Assembly (NCBI GenBank): GCA_007449985.2
Contig: VIIQ02000631.1
Location: 557,501 to 621,500 of the forward strand
Direction: 5' to 3'
DNA: 64,000 bases
Origin: Desmodesmus armatus
Taxonomy: Eukaryota; Chlorophyta; Chlorophyceae; Sphaeropleales; Scenedesmaceae
Made by a program: the position numbers and the translations under genes. The notes beneath the pieces are model-generated. The model saw only the letters and a list, made by a program, of their open reading frames with translations. It did no database searches and was not told where the DNA came from. This document shows, in pieces, positions 12,889 through 23,195 of this stretch (its first letter is position 1; each line of letters begins with the position of its first letter).

Positions 12889-13801
12889 GGCGTGCAAGGC
12901 AAGGTTGGGGCCCTATTGCTCTGTTTGTCCTGCAGCTGGTCTGCTCAAAAGCTGTTTGTTCTGCAGCTGGTCTGCTGAAACCCTTGCTCAAACCCTCTGC
13001 TGCTCTGCTGGCAACACCTTGGTGTGCAACTGACCGGATGACGCAAGTGTGGGGCCTGTCAAGATGAAGCAAAACAGTTGCAAGTGTCACGAAGAAGATG
13101 CCACTCGCAGGAACGTGTTCGGGCCAGCATGAGGACAAGGTCTTTGGCCCCTGCCGCGCGCATTGCACGAAAGATGGCAAGCGGCATGAACAGACGAGAC
13201 AGGACGTACCTGTGACGCTCTCCAGTACTGAATTGGAAGTGAATGATCCAGACCTAGTCCCTGGTCGACAGGCTGGGACTAGGGCTTGCTCGATCGATGG
13301 CGAGGCAGAACAGGAGCAACGTCAGACTTGGCCCATTGATGCCTGATGGAGTAGCATCAACCGTCAATTGAAGTGTCATACTCGTTCATGTGTTGTGTTG
13401 TACTTTGTTGTCCCAAACATGTTTGTCACATTTATGTAATTCCTCACTCGCATGGGTTGCAGTTGTTGTGACTTTTAATGCACTTGTAAAGCCTTCAAGA
13501 ACATTTGCAACACCACCTGTGTGCTGTGGGCTCCGCGTGCTTTGCTGTGCTGCTGCTGTGATCAACACCAACAACCTATCCTCTAGGCAGACCCTGCATG
13601 CCCTTTACCACCTGTTGCACTGTATTTGAGGGCTGAACAGCTGCGCAGGAAGCCAAGTAGTTGCTGAGGGAGGACATTCGTTATCAGCAGCCTACTCAGC
13701 TCTGACAGCAAGCAGCAAGGCGCCTGGTGCACTGCAGTCATCTGGAGCTGTGAGAGTCAACTTGGAAGCAACCATGCTAATCAGCTAGTTCGCCAGCCGT
13801 C
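12889..13801. other. divergent intergenic region, pyruvate kinase / BAH gene
   Basis: Head-to-head spacer of about 0.9 kb between two start codons. It must hold both 5' leaders and promoters. I see no clear TATA box and no further exon with splice support. Confidence 0.5.
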
Positions 13802-16800
13802 ATGAAAGACAGCCAGCAGGAGGGCTGGTGGCAGCGGTTCCAAGACTCGTGAGTCTTCTGTTCTCCTTTCAGTGTGCATCTGCAGGCGCGCTCTCCACAT
13901 GGTGTGCCACACATGCGGCCGTGCATTGTATGCCGTCAAGCAAGCTGACGGTGTTTTCCTTCTGCTGGTGGCTTCTCAGGAAATACCCAGCATACGTCAC
14001 GCTCATCCACCCCAACCGATTTGGTAAGGCGCCTCCCACGCTGTGTGTGCTGTGATGAGCAAGTGTTGCAGCGGTGCTGATGCAGCACCATGGCAGCAGG
14101 CAGAAGAGACAGGACCTGCACACCCCCAGCCTAGTGGCAGCAGGCAGGAGACACAAGCCCTGCACACCACTGCAAAAACAAGCAGTTGCCCGCTGCCTAG
14201 CACACGCAAGGCCTGCCCGCCGTGTGGCAGTGCACGCCCCCAATGCTGGAGATGCCTTGTAAAGCGGGCCGTACTTAGTCTAGGGTTGGATGGCAAATTC
14301 AGCCATGTGCAATACCAGCTTTGTGTGACCGTATGTACTGACTGCTGTATTGCTTTGCAGGGGTGACCACCTCAAAAGGGCAGTACCCAGTGTCGGTGAG
14401 TCGCTGGAGCAAGCTCGCAACGGGCTGCACAAACCCCCTGTGTAGTAACAGATGCACCACCGCAGCAGCTGTCATAATAAGCTCACTGAGACACTGCTGG
14501 CAGCAGTCTGGCACAAACACCTACTTTCACTGCATTTTCTAATCACTGTGTGTTTGATGGCTGTGTTCATCCGTTGTGATTTTTCTGCTGACGTTGACAG
14601 GAGGTGGCTGTTGATGATTTGCTGCACGGCTCAGCAGACCCAGACAAATGGCAGCCCACCACTTATACATTGAAGAAGGGCTCTTGTGTGCTGGTGCTGC
14701 CAGAGGGTAGGTGCAGGACTTTCCCCTCATTACTTGTGACAGCAGCGGCCCAGAATGTACCATTCCACACTGCAGCCGCCATAGCACCCTCAGCACATGT
14801 GTTGCCTGTCATGACGTGCTGCGGTTGCCCGTGCATTTGTTTGCAGCTGGTCTGATCAGGTGCATGAGGCATATCTAGTCATGCAGGATAAAGCGCACCA
14901 GGCAGTTGGCAGCTGAAACTTCCTACGCAGCAACAGTCTGGCCGCAAGTTGTTGCGGCAGGAAGTCAGGTACTGCTTTACCTTCAATGCGCATGCATCTG
15001 ATCCTCCTCTCAACGCGCACCACCCAAGATAACCCCTGTTGAGACACCCCTTGCCTTACCTGCCAATCTTGCAGATGCCACCAGCGCCGGCAAGGCCACC
15101 GTGTCACAGCCGTGGCTGGTGCGTGTCAGCGGCATGTGCTTTGAGGGTGACAAGGACGTGGCAAAGCCCGGGAGAAGGACGAGGCGGATGTAATCGAGTG
15201 GGAGCAGCAGCAGCTGAGGCAGCAGCGCCTCAGCACAGTGTACTTCAGCCTGGAGGTGAGGTGGGGTGGGGGCCGCTGGCACTGCTTGGCCAAACTCTAG
15301 GGCTGTAGACCGAGTTGGCCATTGACGGACACACTTACCAAGTGTGCAGTACACAGCCGTGCGGCTGACAGCACGCGCGCAGCAGGCAACAGTTGTGCAG
15401 CCGGCAATCATGCACTGTTGAGGCACCCATCCCAGACTCCTCTGGTCAAGGAAGCCTTGAGTATGACGCTCTCTTGCGGCTGCGCACAGCATGTTTGCCT
15501 TGATGCCACCTGCAAGTACTGGCATGCATGGCGCTTCACCTAACCACGACTGTCACACACCGTCCCTTGCACGCCTGGCTTGATGCACAGGTGAATTACT
15601 TCTATCGGCTGAGTGACTTTCCCAGCGGGTCCCTTGAGCCCGGCAAGAGCAACGCCAAGACGTTCTGCAAGGCGCTGGTGACTCTGGGCATTGCGGACAC
15701 CATGCAGGCAGCACAAAAACTCATCGGCAGCAAGGGCCAGGAAACCAGAGCTGGACGATTGCTCAACAGAACTGTGAGTGCTGCTACGCTCACATCACCC
15801 GGCTGGGTGACCTTATGTTGGCAGTACAGGCGGCGATCAAGACCTTACGTTGGTTCCAAAGCCTGCCTGCACACACCTTGTTTTCAAGTGACGTGGGCAT
15901 TTGGGCACGTAGTGCTTAGCGCTGGCTGCAGCCCTGCGTGCTTGATCAACCCAGCATATGGCCAGCACATTGGTGGCCCTAGGACAGCCAGAGACTGCTG
16001 AAGGGTCCTTCCAGTCTTTCCAAACACAGCCATGTGCTGAAAAAAGCTACAGTATGAGGCAGGTATGGTGTTTGTTGGTGTGTTAGCACAGGGAGTACTT
16101 GTGTAGCTAGCATACTATGAACATGCGAGGCACATGCAAGCAATTCAGTGTGTGCTTGTGTTGTTTGTTTTGTGCAGGTTGTGTTCAGCACCCATGTGTG
16201 CAGGGTGACTGATGACGAGTCTGAGGAGTCAGGGGAGGATGATGAGGCTGAGGTGCCCGTTCCCATGGAGTCTGTTATGGAAGCTTGCAACGTAGGTGGT
16301 GCGAGAGCCGCCAGCCAGGTTGCGCAGACTGCAAGAGTGTGTTACCCACACATCCTATCCCTGTGAGGCGGATCCTAGTGAGCATGCATGAGTACGCATG
16401 CACTCCCTCTGTTGACACACAACAGCAGCATGTTGCTGCAAACATCATGGAGTATGGGCAGTGGCTGCCACATTCTGGGTGATACATAGAAATGCAGGCT
16501 GAGTCAGGTCACCAGCTGTACTATCAGGTGTACGAGCCGGCAAGTGGTGGTGCGTGGGTGTTGCCTGTAGCTTTTCTGTTCAATCCCGGTGCTCCAACCC
16601 GCAAGTGCAATGCTACTGTTGTGTGGTGCAGGTGTGGTTCTTGGGGGCCAACCAGGCCTTGCCGTTTCTGCCTGCCCCTGTGGCTGACAAAGCAGAGGAG
16701 GCCACCTTGCAGACCGTGCCCAAGCACAAACGAGCAGCCCTGGCAGCCACCATGGTGAGAACATGCCACACCCCAGCAATAGCTTCTTTTGTCACTGTCT

Positions 16801-18624
16801 ACTGTGCTGGGTGACCCTTGAACAGCAGCCAAGTTAGCGTGTCTTTGGTTTGGCCAGTGCTGTCTTTGCTTCAACAGGTGCAGTGGGTGATTGCGGTACT
16901 GGCAGTGCAGCAGGGGTCGTAGGGGTTGCTTTATGTTGCAGGCCTGCCGTATGCCTGTGGGTGGGTGAAGTTGCAGCCTCCTTGTCACTGCCGGTGCATG
17001 GCTGGGTGCAGCAGGGGTGCCGCAATGCTTCTCACTGCTCATTGTTGCGAGGGTTTTCAACTTGTACTGTTGTGTGGTGCATTCAATTCCTGCAGGAGGC
17101 TCTCAGACAGGAGCACAGGGAGCTGCCGCCTGGGTACTTCTGCAGCCTCATGTACGTGAAGCAGACAGACCAGCTGGTCAGGCTGGAGGACTGGGCTAGT
17201 GGCAAGGCCCGCACCAAGGCGGTCGGGAGCTGGGTGCAGCAGAGCAGGCAACTGGTGAGTGGCAACATGCATGCGGTGCAAGAGCTGCAGATGCATGCTG
17301 CCTTGTAATGCCCCAGTGGGGCGCAACTGATTGCCGCACTTGCAATGCATCACACTGCAGGAGTGAATTCCACTCAGTGTGTGTCTTGTCTCAGGCAGCT
17401 TGTTCAGCGCAACACATGCATCCCAGCACATGCATGATGTAGGGTAGCTTTGACCCAACAGCTGAGCAGCAGACACACTGCATGTGCTGGCACATAGCAA
17501 GTGATGCTCGGTGGGCTGCAGTGCAACGTGGCAAGGCACAAAGCTGTTCAAGTGGAATTGCAGTGTGTAGTGTGTTGATCCAGGGGGTTGTGCAGCGGCA
17601 GCCGTCTTTGTGGCCGCAGCAGCCTCAGGTCAAAACTGTAGGTGCCCTTCAGGGTCTTGGTTGTCCAGTCCTGCTGAGCCAGCTTCTGCTGTATCGACTG
17701 TTGACAACGCAGGCCAAGCAGCTTTTGGAGCAGAGCCAGAAGCAGCTGGCAAACCTTCAGCGCCAAGGACAGCAGGGCAGGCAGGCAGCAGCAGCCGCAG
17801 CAGGGCCCTCTTCTGCGTCTGCTGGTGACAGTGATGCTGCTGGTGATATTGATGCAGCTGGTGATGCAGACGATTCATTACCAACCAACCCCACTGAGCT
17901 GGTTGGAGCTACAGCGAGGCAGCAAGGTGCGCAGGCGAGCGCTCGCCCAGCCACTCCACCACAGCAGCAGCACAGCCAGCAGCTTGCAGCCGGCGGCAGG
18001 CAGCAGCGCAGGACGCCGCGCAAGAGCGGGAACCCGCGCATGGCGGTGCCGCAGCCGGAGCAGCGGGGGAGGCTGCGCTCGGCAGCAGCACCAGCCCCCG
18101 CCGCGGCAGCAGCAGCGGCAGGTTCAGACTCTGACGTGCAGATTGTGTCAGATGATGATGACGAGCAGCAGGAGGAAGAGGAGGAGGCTACTCCCCCTGC
18201 CAAGAAGCGGCGGCAAGCAGCAGCTGTGGTGGAGAGCCCATCGTCAGCCAGCAGTGAAGAGAGCAGCGAGGAAGATGAAGAGGAAGAGGCGGGCAGTGAG
18301 GAGGGCGGCAGTGAAGATGAGCAGGCCAGCGGCAGTAGCAGTGGCGAGGAGGATGCAAGCCTTGGGGACCAGGTTGTCAGCAGCACGTCTGAAGAGGACG
18401 AGGATTCGGATGAAGCAGCGGAGAAGCAGGTAGCAGCAGCAGCAGCAGCAGCGGGGAACAAACGGGGGCGTGGGAGACCACCCGGGCCTTCCAAGGCGAA
18501 ATCACAGGCCCAGCCGACAGCAGCAGCTGGCGGGGGCAAGCAGCAGCAGCACACACCGCGGGCACCTTCCTCTGGGTTCAAGAGCAGCAAGGGTGCTGTT
18601 CTGTCAGGCCGCAAGAAGAAGTGA
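13802..18624 (+). CDS. BAH-domain, AT-hook nuclear protein (apparent 1-nt frameshift)
   Basis: Probable chromatin-binding protein. Exons: 13802-13848, 13980-14023, 14361-14395, 14601-14706, 15075-15255, 15591-15773, 16178-16291, 16498-16527, 16632-16754, 17096-17254, 17713-18624. BAH-like features run from KKGSCVLVLPE through QPWLVRVSGM and VNYFYRLSDF to VVFSTHVCRV and VPVPMESVMEACN, the last two resembling the FxSxH...C end of BAH domains. An acidic SEESGEDDEAE insert lies inside that end. The C-terminal exon has a Gln-rich coiled segment, Ser/Glu acidic tracts, an AT-hook (KRGRGRPPG at about 18459-18485) and a basic tail. All exon phases agree except exon 5: its first half reads in one frame to about 15155 and its second half (KAREKDEADVIEWEQQQ) in another. 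The exon total is one base short of a multiple of three, as a single-base deletion would give. The exon 8 donor (16528) is the least certain. Confidence 0.7.
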
Positions 18625-19067
18625 GGGTGCTGCATGCTGCAGGCAGGTTGGCAGTCCCTGCCCCCTTGGTTGTTGATCGTACAAAGGTCCGTTGAAGTAC
18701 TGGCGCCGCACAGGTGTCAGGGTGCTTGTTTGTTTTTTGAGTCCCATGATTCATCAAGAGCCAGGCCAGACTGCCTGGAGATTCTAGGCTCTGTTTGGTG
18801 CTAGCAGCTGTGCTGCCATGTGCTCACCCATGCTGCCGCACCCTGAGGTGTTCCCTTCTGATGAGTTGATGGCACTTGCCTACGTCAATCCTTGCCTTTC
18901 TTTGTCAATCATTGCATTTTCAGCCTCGTGGGTGCAGGCACAATTCAGCGATGTCTGGGCTTGCACGCCTCTGTTACGGTGCGGTCTCATCCAGCTTGTC
19001 CCTTGCGCAGCGGTTGTTGGTTGCACCCAGCAAGAATCTGATGCAAGTTACAGTGTGAGCAACAACA
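18625..19067. other. convergent 3' region, no gene seen
   Basis: Spacer between the 3' ends of the BAH gene and the FKBP gene. On the minus strand TGTAA, the chlorophyte polyadenylation motif, lies at about 19046-19050, roughly 20 bases past the FKBP stop. No coding exon is supported. Confidence 0.5.
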
Positions 19068-20284
19068 TCAGTATCCCAAGCCCCTGTACTTGAAAGTAAT
19101 CTCAACAGGGGAGTTGGGAGGGATGCGACAGCTGTCTGGCAGCCCAAACAGGCACCCATCTCCTGTGCTGCCGTAAGCCAGCTCTGCTGGCACCAGCAGG
19201 GTCCGTGCACCACCCTCTTTGATAGCTGGGATGTAGTCGTTGCCCAAGATACCCTGCTCCCACCCAGGAATGACCTGCACGCAGCAGCAGCAGCAGCAAA
19301 TTGTCTGCAGTGAGCCACTGGCATGTTGAAATGGTACTGAAGTAGCTCCTGTCTGTCTACAGGCTGTTGGGCAGGTCACAGTGGCCGCTGCACAGACGTT
19401 TGCTGTGTTGTGTCGCACACATGCCCAGGTTTGTTGGGGCACTTGGCGCAGCTGGCCCCCACTTCATTGGTGCAGGATTATGCCATGGGTGACGCAAGGA
19501 AGGCAAACATGCATGCAGATCAGTGGCAGCACAGGGCAGAGGTACAAGAACCCAGACAGCAGCCCCAGCAATGATGCTTGCCTCTTCCTGGCCCACAGTG
19601 AACTTGAAATTTCTTGAGCCATCGTACACTTCACCAGTCGCAACAGCCCTGCAGCAGGAAAAGATTTGTTGCCAACACTGTCAAGGCTGTGCCTAACACT
19701 GCCAACTGCGATATGTCCCTCAATTGGCTGAGGTTTTGACATACAGTCCTCCATATAGCCTCCCCGTCACCCCCCCCCCTTCCCTTCCCAGCGCCACCTC
19801 TCGCCCCTTTCAATAGGCCCTCTTGCCTGGCTGTGTAGTCCACCAGTATAAGGTCTCCAGCTAATGGGCTGTCACCGGCCCCGGGTGCCACTTCACAGTA
19901 CCTGCAGCCAGGCGACCAACGCAGCTCACTGAGTGTGTGATGCTGCCTCACAGTGCAATGGGAGGCAGCCTCTGCAGCGGCCTACTTGATTGCTCCAGCG
20001 TCCTTGAACTTATTGCAGGCTGGAAGGTCCAGCAGGGCGGGTTTGGCCCAAGCAGCTGGCTGCTGTGCGCAGCTGATGCATACAGCTGCTGCCAAAGCTG
20101 CTAGTTTGCTGGTGTCAGACCACCAAGCCCTGTTGCCGCTGCCACTGCTGCAGCATAAGCTGCCCTGGATGGCAGATGCGCTGCTAGAGCAATCAGAACT
20201 CACAGCTTGTGCCCTGAAAGGCCCAATGCGTTTGGGTTGATGGGCCTGGCAGAGTGATCTGCTGAATTTTGTGGTCAACAACAT
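19068..20284 (-). CDS. FKBP-type peptidyl-prolyl isomerase, probable thylakoid lumen
   Basis: Peptidyl-prolyl cis/trans isomerase of the FKBP family. Exons 20284-19986, 19901-19827, 19648-19582, 19274-19068; 215 aa. The N-terminus is a long Ser/Arg/Ala-rich presequence with a hydrophobic stretch (KLAALAAAVCISCA) and an AWA cleavage-like site, as in bipartite lumenal transit peptides. The FKBP core follows: LILVDYTAR, EVYDGSRNFKFTVG, VIPGWEQGILG, TLLVPAELAYGSTG, IPPNSPVEITFKYRGLGY. Introns 2 and 3 start with GC, not GT (CCAG|GCAAGA at 19826, AGAG|GCAAGC at 19581). Only these sites keep the phase and rebuild a continuous FKBP domain; the nearby GT sites break the frame or drop residues. Divergent from the gene starting at 20647. 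Confidence 0.88.
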
Positions 20285-20646
20285 TGTTCGCTGGCCAAAG
20301 TTGCACACAGGGTCCCAGGAACAGTAGCAGTAACCAAGACAAAATCCAACACAATGCAATTGCTGCGGAGCTGCTCTAAAGCGCCACGTGACGTGGCACA
20401 AGTGTGTTAAATTGACCGGCACAAAACATCGACAGCAGTGCTCTCCACAAAAACCGACATGCAGCATAAGCATCCTGTAAACCTAACCTAGGTCGGCCCC
20501 GCTCCTTCTAAGCCAAGACAAACCAACCAAACCAAGTGTGCTGTCACCTGCGAGCCTCCACCTGGAAATCAGCCTTTGAACGGTCCTTTCTCCGATGAAA
20601 ATGTAGTTTAGTGCAGAGTTGTAGCCGCATCAGCAGGGCAACAACT
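20285..20646. other. divergent promoter region (FKBP / small membrane protein)
   Basis: About 360 bases between two opposed start codons. No obvious TATA box. It includes AACCAAAC-type runs near 20520-20540. No exon seen. Confidence 0.4.
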
Positions 20647-22106
20647 ATGGGCAGGGTCATAGCATGCAGCAGTGGCCCAGAGCCGTTTCCTGGTGTTGCT
20701 ATCAAGGAGCCCCTTATGCCTCAACAGCCAGGAGAAGTCCTCATACGATATGAACTAGAAGCTGTGAGTATCTGTGGCGCATGCCTGCTGCCTTGCCAAT
20801 CTGTGCTTCATGTCTCACAGCTTCTCCCCAGCCCATCCAGAACATGCCAAGAGTCCTATACGCTGCTCTTGAAGACTGCAGCTTCAGCCAGTAGCAGTGT
20901 TGATGTCACAGAAGGCTGCTGATAGCAGCTAAGGCAGCCAGTGGTGAACATCTGTGCATTGGTGCACTTTCCCACACAAGAAGTGCAACTGTAGCTGGCC
21001 TCGCCCCACTTGACCCTCACAACAGCAGCCCTGCTCCATCTCCTCCATTACACTTTGGTGCATGCAGGCTGCAGGCTGCCAGCTCACCCCCCTAGGCTGG
21101 TGCTGCTTTGGCACATTGTGCTGCGTGGCCTTGCCGCTCAGCTGGCTTCCCTTTGTGTGCGCCTTCTGCAAGCAGCAGTACCAACGCCCTGTCTACGGCT
21201 ACCCGATGGACTGCTTGACAGTCAGTTTCATTGCATCAGCAGCGGAGGACGCATGGTCGAAACAGAAAGCTGGCGTAGCCACCAGCGCACCATCCATCCA
21301 CTGCATGGATGCCAGCATGCTGGAGCCCATGGTGGAGACGCAGGACCAGCTGCAGCAGCGACATCGGCAGCAGCAGCAGGACGCGTCTGCGCAGCTGCTC
21401 AGGGAGCGGTGCACACCCTCACCACCACCCATGAGCATCTTCATACCCCCATCAGCTGTCCCTGCATGTGAGTTGCCCTATGGCCAGCACATCCTGCACA
21501 CTGTGCTGGCCCCCAGACAGGCACAGCAAATTATGCTTGCTGTGCGCACACAAAACACATGCACCAGCACCATCCGTGCAGCCGCCACCAACGAACAAGC
21601 ATGCTGCTTTCCATCTTGCCAACTGCGTGCACAGCGAAGCACATTCCGCCCCTGCACACATCTACACACGTCTAGGGCCATGGAAGCTTGATCACCCCAC
21701 CCTCACACTGTGCAGGCAGGGCACTTTCAGCTGCAGGTCCTTTCAGCCATGCTGTTTTGCTGCTTCTGACGGCAAGGTTGTGGTTTGGGCGTGTAGGCCT
21801 TTGGGACATCTCAAGCACCGTTTGGCATCTGGAAGTGTGTTGACAGGTGTCCTGTACACGATTGCTTGTCTGCCTGCAGGTGGCTTCACAGCGGACAACC
21901 CCTTCCCGCGCTACAGCGATTACAGCCCAGCGGCCAGCAATGGCAGCCCAAGAGCACACCTTGGCTTTGGGCCCCAGCCCATGCGCACTTCATCACCCAT
22001 GCCTGGCACTGGCCTGCCTGTGGTGGGCATGGGGACGGAGCTGGAGCACAACCGCAGGCAGCTGGAGATGCAGCCGGTGCAGCAGGCAGCACAGGGCCAG
22101 GCGTGA
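20647..22106 (+). CDS. hypothetical protein with Cys-rich hydrophobic segment, possible N-myristoylation
   Basis: Exons 20647-20763, 21068-21467, 21880-22106; phases agree; 247 aa. I do not recognise the family. The N-terminus MGRVIACSS has Gly2 and a nearby Cys, as in dually acylated proteins. Exon 2 opens with a Cys-rich hydrophobic stretch (WCCFGTLCCVALPLSWLPF), about one membrane span or hairpin, followed by CKQQYQRPVYGYP. The middle is Gln-rich (QLQQRHRQQQQ). The C-terminal third is Pro/Ser/Gly-rich and probably disordered. It may be a peripheral or single-span membrane protein; the function is unknown. It is divergently paired with the FKBP gene. Confidence 0.65.
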
Positions 22107-23195
22107 CCAAACACAGCACTGCACGCTTTACACCCTCCCCACGCTGCTAGTGTGGGCCCATGCATGGCGACCATGCATGCGCGGCACCAGCTCAGCGGCA
22201 AGAGCAGAGTGCTACCACGACACCGGCACTGTGTGCGTAGGTGAAAAACACAGCGGTGTCAGTACAAGAAGACAGGGTTTCACGTTTTATGTACCTGGTC
22301 GGGTGCAGCTGCTGCCTTGCGCATTAGCAACATGATCTTGCTCATACATTGTGAAGTGTTGCTGGAGCAACACTGAACAGCCGCCGAGGGGGGGCGGAGT
22401 GCAGCAAGCAATTTGGCAGGGAGTGGGAGCCTGTTCGATGCCATTATCAAAACAGCTGGGCCTTGTTGTATGGCCTCCTTGTGGGTGCGGGTGCACTCAA
22501 TGCAGCAACCCAAGGAGGTGCATTCTAGTAGTACCCTCGCGGAGGGACTGGAGGAGGGGCGCATGGTGTAGGTAGCAAGGCACCCTCTCCCTGGGACAGA
22601 GTGTGCTTTGGTCGGCCACTGCGGGCGGGCTTGCGCTTTGCTGGTTCCGTGCTGAGGGAATACAATGTTGTCATGGCTTTGTGTACAGTTGACCAGAGGC
22701 AGGAGCAAAAGTGGTGTGGATCACCGCTTGAGCATGCGCAGTGTTGTTGAGAGCGGTGATTGGTGGCCACGTGGCCACCGTGGGGGGATGATGTTTGGTT
22801 GGGTGGCGGGAGCGCCATTGACATTGGCAGGAATAAGTGGATTCAGTGATCCTGTTTAACACGTTTGAGACCCGCCCATGTCGGTGTACTGACCTGGCAA
22901 CAAACTTGAATGCCAGATCACATGACTAAACCATCGGCCCAAGGCCATTCAGCACTGCTAAGCACTGCTGTTGTCAGAAAAGCTATGGTTTAAATGCTCA
23001 AAGTGCTTCGTCCAAAGTAAACAGCTAAGTCTCAAGCTGACACTGACGATCTGTGGGCAGTTGCACGCTCTTCTATCCACACCACCAACCTTGTACTCAC
23101 CTACGACAGGCTTCATTTTGGACTTGGCAGTTCGTTGATCAACACGCAGCAGAGGCTGTTGCACACCCAGCCTAGTTGGACTCCAGCTGTGCACT
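22107..23195. other. intergenic stretch, no supported gene
   Basis: Holds the 3' region of the preceding gene and the AP-4 beta promoter. A minus-strand frame at 22525-22824 ends in a Pro-rich peptide, but it has no splice-site partner or family similarity. Confidence 0.45.

Noticed and set aside
17757..18635. Minus-strand open frame of 292 codons
   Set aside because: It is antisense to the acidic, Ser-rich last exon of the BAH gene. The poly-Ser/Ala translation is a by-product.
22525..22824. Possible small minus-strand gene ending in a Pro-rich peptide
   Set aside because: No partner exon, no family match, and it lies in the AP-4 beta upstream region.
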